A stretch of DNA of 64,000 nucleotides from JAAYEA01 sp012689325. GTDB lineage: Bacteria; Chloroflexota; Anaerolineae; JAAYEA01. The stretch is from assembly GCA_036841525.1 (NCBI GenBank), contig DAITVZ010000019.1:3108-67107 (forward strand), read 5' to 3'. A program made the translations under genes and the position numbers. Below are positions 23,041 to 31,573 of this stretch, piece by piece (position 1 is the first letter of the stretch; every line of letters starts with the position of its first letter). The notes under the pieces were generated by a model. It searched no databases. It saw only the letters and a list, made by a program, of their open reading frames with translations, and had not been told where the DNA came from.

Positions 23041-25137
23041 ATGACCGTGCCCTGGTACGAGAAGCAACTGCGCATCCTGCATGCCAGCCTCGGCTTTGCG
23101 CGAAACGAGCTGCCCACCGTGGACCTGGTCGCCTTTGCCCGCGATGTCAAGGCCCAGAACTATAACGCCCAGCACGTGGAGTACAGCGTCTCCTGGGATG
23201 GGGAGAACCGCATCTTTCTCTTCCAGACCGACCAGGCCCGCGCCGTCCCTCGCGACGTGCTGAAGGAATACCTCCCCGAGGCCCACAAGCTGGGGATCAA
23301 GGTCTTTATCTATGTCAACGTCCACTGGGCCAACAAGTCCTTCATCGAGGAGCGGCCCGAGTGGGTGCAGCGCAAGGTCGATGGCGAGCCGCTCACCGGC
23401 ATGTACGGCGGCAAGGGCACCGCGCCCTGCGTCAACACCAGCTACCTCCCCTGGATCGCCGGGCTGATCGAAGAGATGGGCTCCAAGTATCCCATCGACG
23501 GCATTTTCTTGGACGGTCCCTGCTTTTACGTCGGCACCTGCTATTGCCCCGATTGCCAGCGGCTCTTTCGCGAGCGGTACGGGGTGGACATCCGCGAGGT
23601 CACCACGGAGCAGCACCCCCATTGGCCCGATTTCGTCCAGTTCCGCTACGACTCGATCACCCATTTCAACGCCGTCTGCCGCGAGGCGCTGCACAAGCAC
23701 GTCCCCGGCGCGCCGCTCTACATGAACGCCAACGGCCTGCACTCTGGCCGCTGGAACGGCCGCAGCAACCGGACGCTGATCCCCTCGCAGGACATCCTCG
23801 GCGCGGAGGGCGGTTTCATCTTTTACGGCAAGCCCATGGACGTCCCGCTCTGGAAGGTCTCCGGCACGGCCAAGTACCTGGAGGCCCAGGCGCGGGGCAA
23901 GCCCACGGTCATCTTTACCGCCGTCGGGCACAAGCCCTGGGAGTACCCGCTCACCGCGCCCGAGATCAAGCTGAACACCGCCGCCACCTTTGCCGCGGGC
24001 GCCAACCCCTGGCTGGGCGGCTACCAGAAGGACCTGCACGACCCCTCGCTGATCGCCGTCGCCGACGAGCTGGGCTTTTTCGCCCGGCATGAGGAAGCCC
24101 TCTCCGGCACCGCCTCCCTCGCCGAGACGGCGCTCCTGTGGTCGGAGGACACCGCCGACTATTACGGCGCGCACATGCCCGAGATCGACTTTATCGTGGA
24201 CCGCCCCCAGGCCAAGCAAGAGTTCGATTACCAGTCCTCCTTCTCCGGCGGCTACGAGGCGCTGCTGCGCACCAACACCCCCTTTGCCGTCGTGGACAAT
24301 GTGGGGGTGGAGGCGGAAGGCGCGCTGCGCGGGATGCGCACGCTGCTGCTCACCGACGCGGCCTGCATGTCCGCCGCCACCGCCGCGGCGATCCGCGAGT
24401 GGGTGCGCGCGGGCGGGACGCTGGTCGCCACCGCCAATAGCTCCCTCTATGACGAGCGGGGCCGCCAGCGCGACGATTTCCTGCTGGCGGATGTCTTCGG
24501 CGCCTCCTACGTGGGGCCGCGCGGGCTATCGGGTTGGGACCAGATCCAGTTGAGCGCGGCGGCTAGGGCGCGGCACGGCCTGGCGCGGGAGGACATCCCC
24601 TCGCCCACCTACCAGCTCCGCGTCCGGGCGCTCCCCGGCGCCGAGGTGGCGGCGCGCTATTATGAGCCCACCGAGAGCCGCTACTCCGGCAAGCCCGACG
24701 TCAGCGCCGACCCGGCCATGCTCTATCAGCGCTACGGCCAGGGGCAGTGCCTCTATATCGCCGGGAGCGCCGCGCGCCACTATTGGACCTACCGCATCGA
24801 CGAGTGGCACAAGCTGCTGACCTTTGGCGCGCTGGAGAGCCCGCTGCTGCAAGTGCTGGCGCCCTCCCCCGCGGTGGAGGCGATCCTGCGCCAGCGCAAG
24901 GGCGGGAGCGACTGGGTGGTGCACCTGCTCAACTATACCGGGGGCATGGAGCGCCCGATCAAGCGGATCGTGGAGCTGGGCGACGTCGCCATCCGGCTGC
25001 GCCAGGCCAAGGACCCGGCGCGGGCCGAGGCGCTGCGCGCTGGCGTCCCTTTGCGCTGGCGCCGCGAGGGCGACTATGTCGTCCTGACCCTGCCCAAGCT
25101 GACCCACCACGAGGCCATCCATATCGTCTGGGCCTGA
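23041..25137 (+). CDS. Glycoside-hydrolase-like protein (GHL6 TIM barrel plus trimerisation-like domain)
   Basis: 698 residues, cytoplasmic (no signal peptide). Residues 1 to about 330 resemble the hypothetical glycoside hydrolase family 6 barrel (YNAQHVEYSVSWDGENRIF, KVFIYVNVHWA, PIDGIFLDGPCF, CYCPDCQRLFRERYG). Residues about 390-560 look like the beta-galactosidase trimerisation/GATase-like domain (LLLTDAACMSAATAAAIREW, GGTLVATANSSLYDE). The C-terminus is beta-rich (WVVHLLNYTGG). The FLDGP region probably carries an acidic active-site residue. Substrate unknown. Preceded by AAAGGAG at 6 nt; a ThDP enzyme gene follows 19 bp downstream, so the two are probably one transcript. Confidence 0.75.
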   Translation: MTVPWYEKQLRILHASLGFARNELPTVDLVAFARDVKAQNYNAQHVEYSVSWDGENRIFLFQTDQARAVPRDVLKEYLPEAHKLGIKVFIYVNVHWANKSFIEERPEWVQRKVDGEPLTGMYGGKGTAPCVNTSYLPWIAGLIEEMGSKYPIDGIFLDGPCFYVGTCYCPDCQRLFRERYGVDIREVTTEQHPHWPDFVQFRYDSITHFNAVCREALHKHVPGAPLYMNANGLHSGRWNGRSNRTLIPSQDILGAEGGFIFYGKPMDVPLWKVSGTAKYLEAQARGKPTVIFTAVGHKPWEYPLTAPEIKLNTAATFAAGANPWLGGYQKDLHDPSLIAVADELGFFARHEEALSGTASLAETALLWSEDTADYYGAHMPEIDFIVDRPQAKQEFDYQSSFSGGYEALLRTNTPFAVVDNVGVEAEGALRGMRTLLLTDAACMSAATAAAIREWVRAGGTLVATANSSLYDERGRQRDDFLLADVFGASYVGPRGLSGWDQIQLSAAARARHGLAREDIPSPTYQLRVRALPGAEVAARYYEPTESRYSGKPDVSADPAMLYQRYGQGQCLYIAGSAARHYWTYRIDEWHKLLTFGALESPLLQVLAPSPAVEAILRQRKGGSDWVVHLLNYTGGMERPIKRIVELGDVAIRLRQAKDPARAEALRAGVPLRWRREGDYVVLTLPKLTHHEAIHIVWA

Positions 25138-25156
25138 GCCCGAGAAAGGAACCAAC

Positions 25157-26779
25157 ATGACGGGAGCTGATGTGCTGGTCAAGGTCCTGCAAGAGCAGGG
25201 CGTGACCTTTGTCGCCACGCTGTGTGGCAACGGCCTGGACCCCTTCTTTATCGCCTGCCGCCGCGCGGGGCTGCGCCTGGTGGACACCCGCAACGAGCAG
25301 GCCGCCGCCTACCTGGCCGACGCCTACGCTCGGCTGACGGGCAAGCTCGGCGTCTGCGCGGTGAGCAGCGGCATCGCCCACGTGAACGGGCTGGCGGGCG
25401 TGCTCAACGCCTATTACGACGGCGCGCCGATGCTCCTCATCACCGGCGAGTCGGCCTCGCCCGCCCACGGCGGCCGCGGCAAGTTCCAGGAGCTGGACCA
25501 GGTGGCCCTGGCCGCGCCCATCTGCAAGGTCGCCAAGCGGCTGAGCGACCCCCGCGCGCTGGCCTTCGAGGTCCGCGAGGCGCTGGCCATCGCCCAGTCG
25601 GGCCGCCCCGGGCCGGTGCATCTCACCATCCCCATGGACGTCTTGCAGGCCGAGGCGGAGGACCTGGCCGTGCAGCGCCCGGCGCTCCCCTACCTGCGCC
25701 CCGCCGGCGACCCGGCGCTGGTGCGCAAGGCGGTGGATTGGATCGCCAAGGCCACCCAGCCGGTGCTGGCGGTGGGCAGCGGCGCCTTCTACAGCCAGGC
25801 GGGCGACGCGCTGGAGCGCTTTATGAAGCTGACCGACATCCCCACCGTGACGCCCATCTGGGACCGCGGCGCGATCCGGCGCGGCGCGCCCCAGTTCCTG
25901 GGCGTCATCGGCGCGGCCAGCGGCGGCCCCGACCTCCTCTCCGATTGCGACCTGCTGGTTATCGTCGGCGCGCGGACGGATTATCGCCTGGGCTATGCCT
26001 TGCCGCCGGCGCTCAACCCCGAGGCGCGGGTGATCCGTGTGGATATCGACGCCGCCGAGCTGGCGCTGGGGACCGAGCCGCACCTGGCCATCCTGGGCGA
26101 CCCGGCGCTGGTGCTGCGGGCCTGGTCGGACGAGTGGCAGGCGCGCAAGAACCCGCCGCATAGCCGCTGGCTGGCCGCCGCTCGCCAGCGCGACGCCGCC
26201 TTTCGCGCCCGCTGGACGGACGTCCCCGCCGCGCCGCCCATGACCGGCCAGCATGTGGTGGAGGCGCTGCGCCCCTTCCTCACCGAGGACACCATCTTTT
26301 TGGTGGATGGCGGCAATATCGGACAGTGGGCGCACATGCGCCTGGCCGATGGCTACCCGGCCACCTGGCTGACCTGCGGCGCCAGCGCCGTGGTGGGCTG
26401 GGGGCTGGGCGGGGCCATGGCGGCCAAGCTGGCCTATCCCGACCGCCCGGTGATCCTCCTCTCCGGCGACGGCTCCATCACCTTCACCATCGCCGAGTTC
26501 GAGTGCGCGACGCGCCAGGGGCTCCCCTTCGTCGCCGTGCTGGCCGACGACCAGGCGTGGGGCATCGTCGTCTGCGGGCAGCAGTCGCGGTATGAGTGCA
26601 CCATGGCCAGTTGCACCGGCGCCATCCGCTACGACCATTTGGCGGAGAGCATGGGCGCGCTGGGCATCCGCGCCGAGACCGTGGACCAGATCGGCCCGGC
26701 CATCGCGCGCGGGCTGGCCGAGTCCCGCCCGACGCTGGTGCATGTGCCCATCGCCACCGCCGCCCCGTTCGACGCATAG
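25157..26779 (+). CDS. Thiamine-diphosphate enzyme, acetolactate-synthase-like
   Basis: 540 residues with the three-domain ThDP fold. The cofactor-activating Glu lies in DTRNEQAAAYLA near residue 50; central Rossmann domain about 185-330; the ThDP/Mg motif is LLSGDGSITFTIAEFECATRQ (GDG start, then the ADDQAWG Asn-equivalent). It resembles acetolactate synthase large subunits, but no regulatory subunit or ilv gene is nearby. It follows the glycoside-hydrolase-like gene, so a role in a sugar or 2-keto-acid side path is more likely than branched-chain amino acid synthesis. Substrate unassigned. Confidence 0.83.
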   Translation: MTGADVLVKVLQEQGVTFVATLCGNGLDPFFIACRRAGLRLVDTRNEQAAAYLADAYARLTGKLGVCAVSSGIAHVNGLAGVLNAYYDGAPMLLITGESASPAHGGRGKFQELDQVALAAPICKVAKRLSDPRALAFEVREALAIAQSGRPGPVHLTIPMDVLQAEAEDLAVQRPALPYLRPAGDPALVRKAVDWIAKATQPVLAVGSGAFYSQAGDALERFMKLTDIPTVTPIWDRGAIRRGAPQFLGVIGAASGGPDLLSDCDLLVIVGARTDYRLGYALPPALNPEARVIRVDIDAAELALGTEPHLAILGDPALVLRAWSDEWQARKNPPHSRWLAAARQRDAAFRARWTDVPAAPPMTGQHVVEALRPFLTEDTIFLVDGGNIGQWAHMRLADGYPATWLTCGASAVVGWGLGGAMAAKLAYPDRPVILLSGDGSITFTIAEFECATRQGLPFVAVLADDQAWGIVVCGQQSRYECTMASCTGAIRYDHLAESMGALGIRAETVDQIGPAIARGLAESRPTLVHVPIATAAPFDA

Positions 26780-26814
26780 GACCATTGTGCCATTCCGCTC
26801 CCGCGGGGGCGCGT

Positions 26815-26820
26815 TATACT
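26815..26820 (+). promoter_or_regulatory. -10 element candidate for the membrane histidine kinase
   Basis: TATACT at 26815-26820, 66 bp before the ATG at 26887. The -35 (TTCCGC, 26793-26798, 16-bp spacer) is weak. Confidence 0.4.
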
Positions 26821-26886
26821 GGGAGGTGAGCCAGGCGGCCGCGCTGGCCCTGGCTCATCCTGTCCAGGTTGTGTGGATCAGAGCTG

Positions 26887-28185
26887 ATGGCATCGAAACA
26901 TGATGGATTGACCGATCCTAGACACGAGCAACGGTTCCGCCTCCTCACCGTCGCCGGCGTGGTGGCCGGGGGGGCGTTGGCTTCCTTTCTCCTGGACCGC
27001 GTCGAGGTCCTGTGGGCGGTGCTGCTCATCGCCGCCATCGAGCTGGCCATGCTGGGGGTGGTGGCCACCTGGTCTCGCTGGGGCCGCCACCTCTTTGTGA
27101 TGGATAGCTTTGCCCTGGCGGCGGACGTGCTGGCCATCACGCTGGGGCTGCACTTTTTGGGCGGCGTCGAGTTCCCCTTCGACTGGATCTATGCCGTCTA
27201 CCTCTCCGCCGTCTCGATCTCGCGGGGCCCGCGCACCGGCCTCATCCTGGCCCAGTGGAGCATCCTCTGCTATGGCACCCTGATCTGGGCCGAATACCAG
27301 GGCCTTTGGCCGCACATGGCCCTGTTGCCCGTCTTTGCCCGCTCGCCCCTCTATAGCGACCCCGACTATATCCTGACCAAGCTCTTCTCCAACGCCGTCA
27401 TGTTCAACGTCGGCGCGCTGACCGCGGCGTTCTTCGCCGGCGCCATCCGCTCCAAGGTGGAGGAGCGGACCCGCGAGCTGCAACAGGCGCAGGTCCAGCT
27501 CTCCCAGTCGCAGCGGCTGGCGACGCTGGGGCAGATGGCGGCGAGCCTCGCCCACGGCCTGGCCAGCCCCATCACCGGCATCAAAGGCTCCGCCGAGCTG
27601 CTCATGGAGGAGCTGCCCGAGGCGCACCCCGGCCAGCGCCGCCTGGAGCAGATCCTGCACTGGGCCGACCACCTGGCCAGCATCCTGGACCGGCTGCGCA
27701 ACCTGGGCCGCCCGACCAAAGAGGAGCGCGTCCCCGTGGAGATCAACGGCGTGGTGGGCGAGGTGCTGGACCTGGCCGCCAAGCTGCTGGGCCAGCGCGA
27801 CATCGAGGTGCGCCGCGTCCTGGCGCCCGACCTGCCGCTGGTGCTGGGGTCGGCGCGGCTGCTGGAAGAGATGTTCATGAACCTGGTGATGAACGCCAAG
27901 GACGCCATGCCCAACGGCGGCAAGCTGACCGTCACCACCCGGCGGGGCGATGGTCCGCATGGCGAGAGCGTCCTGGTGGACCTGCAAGACACGGGGGTGG
28001 GGATGAGCCCCGAGGTCAAGAAGCGCATCTTTGAGGCGTTCTTTACCACCAAAGGCGAGCGCGGCTCCGGGCTGGGGCTCAACATCTGCCGCCAGATCGT
28101 GGTGGACCACGGCGGCCAGTTGACCGTGGAGAGCGAGTTGGGCGCGGGCAGCACCTTTACCGTGCGCCTGCCGGCGGCGCGCTGA
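26887..28185 (+). CDS. Membrane sensor histidine kinase
   Basis: 432 residues. Five or six hydrophobic segments fill residues about 15-185 (a membrane sensor domain with little periplasmic loop), then a short coiled coil (ERTRELQQAQVQLSQSQRLATLGQ) and the dimerisation helix: LAHGLASPITGIKGSAELL. The phospho-acceptor His is followed by GL instead of the usual E, so the H-box is H-G-L-A-S-P. ATP-binding domain: NLVMNAKDAMPNGG (N box), DTGVGM (G1), FEAFFTTKGERGSGLGL (F, G2), GAGSTFTVRLP end. ATG at 26887 was chosen; a TTG six codons earlier is possible. No response-regulator gene is adjacent. Confidence 0.88.
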   Translation: MASKHDGLTDPRHEQRFRLLTVAGVVAGGALASFLLDRVEVLWAVLLIAAIELAMLGVVATWSRWGRHLFVMDSFALAADVLAITLGLHFLGGVEFPFDWIYAVYLSAVSISRGPRTGLILAQWSILCYGTLIWAEYQGLWPHMALLPVFARSPLYSDPDYILTKLFSNAVMFNVGALTAAFFAGAIRSKVEERTRELQQAQVQLSQSQRLATLGQMAASLAHGLASPITGIKGSAELLMEELPEAHPGQRRLEQILHWADHLASILDRLRNLGRPTKEERVPVEINGVVGEVLDLAAKLLGQRDIEVRRVLAPDLPLVLGSARLLEEMFMNLVMNAKDAMPNGGKLTVTTRRGDGPHGESVLVDLQDTGVGMSPEVKKRIFEAFFTTKGERGSGLGLNICRQIVVDHGGQLTVESELGAGSTFTVRLPAAR

Positions 28186-28288
28186 TCGCAGATCGCGTAT
28201 CGCAGATCGCGGATCGCAGATCGCGGATCGCAGATCGCAGATCGCTGATCGCAAATCGCAGATCACGTATCGCGTATCGCAAATCGCG
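28184..28288. repeat. Fifteen tandem copies of a degenerate heptamer (NATCGCN)
   Basis: From 28184 the sequence runs in exact 7-bp steps with core ATCGC and variable flanking bases (15 units; two carry a changed core). It lies between two convergent genes, overlaps the histidine kinase stop codon by two bases, and carries no other feature. Related short runs occur at 28310-28344 and 29457-29477. Confidence 0.9.
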
Positions 28289-28309
28289 GGGCCAGAGTTG
28301 TCCGTCTCC

Positions 28310-28344
28310 TGCGATAGGCGATTAGCCATAAGCGATTTGCTATA
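28310..28344. repeat. Five-unit heptamer run, probable inverted relative of the array
   Basis: Five consecutive 7-mers of NGCGATN type, two of them decayed. It abuts the array at 28184-28288 and covers the 3' end of the gene at 28340-29383. Confidence 0.6.
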
Positions 28345-29383
28345 TGCGCCCTACCACCGGCCCCGCCGGCGTGTCGCGCACCTGCCAGCCCAGCGCGGCG
28401 ATCCGCCCGCGGAGCGCGTCGGCGGCGGCCCAATCGCGCCGCTGGCGGGCGGCCTCTCGCTCGGCTACCAGCGCGGTCACCTCGGCGGTCACCCCGGCGG
28501 GCGCCTCCGGCGACGCCTCTGGCGTCGCTTGCGCCCGCGCCCAGACCTCGGCCGGAAGCCCCTCCGGCCCCGCCGGCAAGCGGAACGCCCCGAGCTCCTC
28601 GCAGGAAAAGCGCGCGCCGTCCTCGTGCCGGATCTCCTCGCCGCCCTCGCGCGCGATGGTGACGCCGCCCGCGCCCATCACCCAGCAGCGCCCCTCGGCC
28701 ACCTCCACCAGGAGCGCCGTGTGCTCGTCGATGCCCACCACCGTCTGCCCGGCGGGCAAGAGCGCCGCCAGCTCGCCAAAGCGGGAGCGGCCCATGAAGC
28801 AATGGCTGGTATCCAGCTCGTCGCCGCCGTCGTGGTTGTTCCAGTGGGGGACCAGCACCAGCGACAGGCCATAGGCGCCCCAAAAATCCAGCCCCGGCTG
28901 CCAGTGCAGCGCTTCGCCCACCTTGTAGATCTCGTACACCGGCAGCGCCCAGGCGCTCAGCGCGATGGTGGCGGCGCTGGCGAGCGCGAGCGCCGCGCCC
29001 AGGCGGTGCCGCGCTACCAACGCCTGCCAGGCCAGGCTGTCTCGCAACTGGCGCACGGCATAGGTGGGGCTGCCCGGTCCCATAAAGAGCAGGTTGCTGC
29101 CCCAGAGCGGCGCGATGACCGCGGGGTCGTCGGGGCTAAAGGGCGTGCCCCGCTTGCGGGCGGGGACCAGGGTCACTTGCGGGTTATGGTTGCGCAGGTG
29201 CTGCTCCAGGTACTCGGCGATCCTACCGGCCACCCGCGGCGAGTTCAGCTCGAACCCGGCGGGCGTCTCCAGCACGGCCACGCGCACCGGCGCGTCGAGC
29301 TGGCGCATCACCGCGTCATAGACGCGCTGGGCCCCCGGCGCGATCTCGCCGGAGCCGAACATGGCCACCCACCCAGGCCGCAT
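28340..29383 (-). CDS. Type 1 glutamine-amidotransferase-like protein with a CysS-like C-terminal tail
   Basis: 347 residues. Residues 1 to about 245 resemble the peptidase S51/cyanophycinase-like fold: WVAMFGSGEIAPGAQRVYD, VRVAVLETPAGFELN, LLFMGPGSPTYAVRQL, and an elbow region LALASAATIALS that keeps a Ser but not the usual GxSAG. From about residue 295, TALVAEREAARQRRDWAAAD and GWQVRDTPAGP are almost a copy of the last helical segment of cysteinyl-tRNA synthetase. The joint of these two parts is unusual. It converges on the histidine kinase gene across the heptamer array. Enzymatic role unknown. Confidence 0.75.
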   Translation of the reverse strand: MRPGWVAMFGSGEIAPGAQRVYDAVMRQLDAPVRVAVLETPAGFELNSPRVAGRIAEYLEQHLRNHNPQVTLVPARKRGTPFSPDDPAVIAPLWGSNLLFMGPGSPTYAVRQLRDSLAWQALVARHRLGAALALASAATIALSAWALPVYEIYKVGEALHWQPGLDFWGAYGLSLVLVPHWNNHDGGDELDTSHCFMGRSRFGELAALLPAGQTVVGIDEHTALLVEVAEGRCWVMGAGGVTIAREGGEEIRHEDGARFSCEELGAFRLPAGPEGLPAEVWARAQATPEASPEAPAGVTAEVTALVAEREAARQRRDWAAADALRGRIAALGWQVRDTPAGPVVGRI

Positions 29384-29456
29384 GCCGATCCTCCCTCAAC
29401 CGCTCCTATCCCCGACCTCTGGCGACAAATCGCCCACCGTGAACTCGGCCCTCTCC

Positions 29457-29477
29457 TGCGATCCGCGATCAGCGATT
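29457..29477. repeat. Three-unit heptamer run
   Basis: Three 7-mers (TGCGATC, CGCGATC, AGCGATT) of the same type as at 28310; they overlap the 3' end of the glycosyltransferase gene. Confidence 0.5.
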
Positions 29478-30560
29478 GGCGAGAAGCCCCCAAATCTCGC
29501 GCGCGCAGCGCTCCCACGAAAAGCGCGCCGCCTGCGCCCGCCCCGCTGCGATGAGCCGCTGGCGTCGCCCCTCGTCCAGCGCGGCGACCCGCAGCGCCTC
29601 GGCCAGCGCCGCCGTGTCCGTGGGGTCCACCAACAGGGCGGCGTCGCCGGCCACCTCGGGCAGCGCGCTGACGTTGGAGCAGACCACCGGCGTCCCGCAG
29701 GCCATCGCCTCCAGCACCGGCAGGCCAAACCCCTCGTAGAGGCTGGGCAGCGCAAAGCAGCGCGCGCCGCTCAGCAGGGCGGGGAGGTCGTCTTGCGCCA
29801 CATAGCCAGGGAAATGGACGCGGCGCTCCAGCCCCAGAGCTTCCACCTGCGCAAATATCTCGTCGTAGAGCCAGCCCTTCTTGCCGGCGATCACCAGGTC
29901 CGGCGCGGCAGTGTTTTGACATAACATGGCGAAAGCCTGCACCAGCCGGGCCAGGTTCTTGCGCGGCTGCAACGTCCCCACGTAGAGGATATACCCCTCC
30001 GGCAGCCCATACCGCTCGCGCGCCGCCCGCCGCGCCGCGGCGTCCGTCACCGGCGCGAACTCGCGCCCCACGCCGGGATAGACCACGACGATCTTGGTGG
30101 CGGGGGTATGATAGAAGCGGATCAGGTCGCGGCGGGTGGCCTCGGAATCGGCGATCACCTGCGTGGCCACGCGGGCGTTCCAGCGGGTGGAGAGGTCCAG
30201 GTACCACCGGGCGAAGCGGGTGTGCGCCTCCGGGTGATAGAGGTAGCCCAGGTCGTGCACCGTCACCACCGTCCGCCGCGGGCGGACGGGTGGCAGCACG
30301 TGGGCGGGGACGAACAGCGCGTCCGGTGGGCGCAGGAGCATCTCCCACGATAGCCGCAGGTGGGTCCACAGGCGGGGGAAGGGGATGACCCGCGCCTCGC
30401 CCCCGGCAAAGAGCCCCGGCGGCGGGGGCTGGTTATAGTAGAGCGTGATGGGCGTCTCCCCGGCCAATGCCAGCAGCCGGCGGATCACCTGGTAGGAGTA
30501 ATGCTCGGTCCCGGTGCGCTGCGCCACGGCGGCGCGGCTGGCGTCGATCCCGATGCGCAT
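29469..30560 (-). CDS. Glycosyltransferase family 4
   Basis: 363 residues, GT-B fold. N-terminal domain MRIGIDASRAAVAQRTGTEH with a nucleotide-sugar-acceptor side, TVVTVHDLGYLYHPEAH, VIADSEATRRDLIRFY; C-terminal donor domain with YILYVGTLQPRKNLARLVQAF and the EX7E-type PSLYEGFGLPVLEAMACGTP. Likely transfers a hexose from a nucleotide sugar to a cell-surface glycan or lipid. The last codons contain a heptamer repeat run. It is separated by 7 bp from mevalonate kinase upstream. Confidence 0.9.
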   Translation of the reverse strand: MRIGIDASRAAVAQRTGTEHYSYQVIRRLLALAGETPITLYYNQPPPPGLFAGGEARVIPFPRLWTHLRLSWEMLLRPPDALFVPAHVLPPVRPRRTVVTVHDLGYLYHPEAHTRFARWYLDLSTRWNARVATQVIADSEATRRDLIRFYHTPATKIVVVYPGVGREFAPVTDAAARRAARERYGLPEGYILYVGTLQPRKNLARLVQAFAMLCQNTAAPDLVIAGKKGWLYDEIFAQVEALGLERRVHFPGYVAQDDLPALLSGARCFALPSLYEGFGLPVLEAMACGTPVVCSNVSALPEVAGDAALLVDPTDTAALAEALRVAALDEGRRQRLIAAGRAQAARFSWERCAREIWGLLANR

Positions 30561-30567
30561 GGCCGCT

Positions 30568-31500
30568 TCACCTCACCTCGGAGACCAGCAGGCTGGCGGC
30601 CCCGGCGGCTCGCAGCGCCTCCAGCACCGGCTCGAACTCGGCGGGCAGCAGCGCGATCATGTTGCCGCCCATCCCCGCGCCGACCAACTTGGCCCCCGGC
30701 GACCCGGCCCCCTTGGCCGCGCCGATCAGCCGCTCCAGCTCGGGCGAGCTGACCCCGATCTCGCGCAAGAGCGCCTGGTTCTCGTCCATCAACGGCCCCA
30801 GCGCCGCCGTCTCGCCGCCCTCGATGGCCCGCCGCCCGCGCCGCGCCACCTCGCCGATGGCGTCGAAAAGCGCCTCGTAGCGCGGGCGATCCGCCTCCCA
30901 GCGCCCGCGCACCGCGCCGACGGCCATGCGCGTGGGAGACGCGATGCCCGTCCCGGCGATGGCGAGGCGGAAGGGCCGCTCCACGGCAAAGGTCTCGATG
31001 GGCTGGCCGCGCACGAAATAGACCGGCCGGGCGTAGCTCACCACAGTGTTGTCGATGCCGCTGGGCGTGCCGTGGTAAAGCACCTCCGCCTCGTAGACCA
31101 GCGCCGAGACCTCCGCGTCGGCCAGCGAGGCGCCGAGGTGCGCGGCCAGCGCCCGCACCAGCGCCGCCGAGACCGCCGCCCCGCTGCCCATGCCGCTGGC
31201 GACGGGGATGTCCGAGCGGATGGCGATGGTCAGGTCGGGGAGCGTGGCCGCGCCCAGCCGCTCCAGCGCCCGCCGCGTCACCAGCTCCAACCCGCGCAGC
31301 CGCTCGCTCGCCGGTTGGCCGAGGACCAACTGCTCGCCCAGGTCGTGGGCGAGGATGGTCACGCCGCCGCCGGGGGGCGCGCCCTCCACGGTGGCCGTGG
31401 CGAGCGCCTGGGCCACCGGCACGGCGATGGCCGGGCGGCCATAGACCACGGCGTGCTCGCCAAAGAGGATCACTTTGCCGGGGGCGTGGGCTTGGGTCAT
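30568..31500 (-). CDS. mvk: Mevalonate kinase
   Basis: 310 residues, GHMP kinase fold. APGKVILFGEHAVVYGRPAIA at the start, ATP-loop PVASGMGSGAAVSAALV near residue 97, TPSGIDNTVVSY with the catalytic Asp, and a C-terminal KLVGAGMGGNMIALL. It converts mevalonate to mevalonate 5-phosphate, the step after the HMG-CoA reductase encoded 8 kb away. It has its own promoter at 31530-31558 and AAGGAG at 9 nt. Phosphomevalonate-processing genes are not in this window. Confidence 0.93.
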   Translation of the reverse strand: MTQAHAPGKVILFGEHAVVYGRPAIAVPVAQALATATVEGAPPGGGVTILAHDLGEQLVLGQPASERLRGLELVTRRALERLGAATLPDLTIAIRSDIPVASGMGSGAAVSAALVRALAAHLGASLADAEVSALVYEAEVLYHGTPSGIDNTVVSYARPVYFVRGQPIETFAVERPFRLAIAGTGIASPTRMAVGAVRGRWEADRPRYEALFDAIGEVARRGRRAIEGGETAALGPLMDENQALLREIGVSSPELERLIGAAKGAGSPGAKLVGAGMGGNMIALLPAEFEPVLEALRAAGAASLLVSEVR

Positions 31501-31529
31501 CTGGCTCCTTGCGCGTTCAGGATGCGCGG

Positions 31530-31558
31530 ATCATACCCGATCAGGGGCGCATCGCCAA
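31530..31558 (-). promoter_or_regulatory. Mevalonate kinase promoter
   Basis: Minus strand: TTGGCG (31553-31558), 17-bp spacer, TATGAT (31530-31535), about 30 bp before the mvk start. It lies in the short gap after the DUF4132 gene. Confidence 0.75.
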
Positions 31559-31573
31559 GTTCATCCCTTCGTC

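Noticed and set aside
28184..28288. Heptamer array considered as CRISPR
   Set aside because: Units are 7 bp with no spacers and no cas genes nearby.
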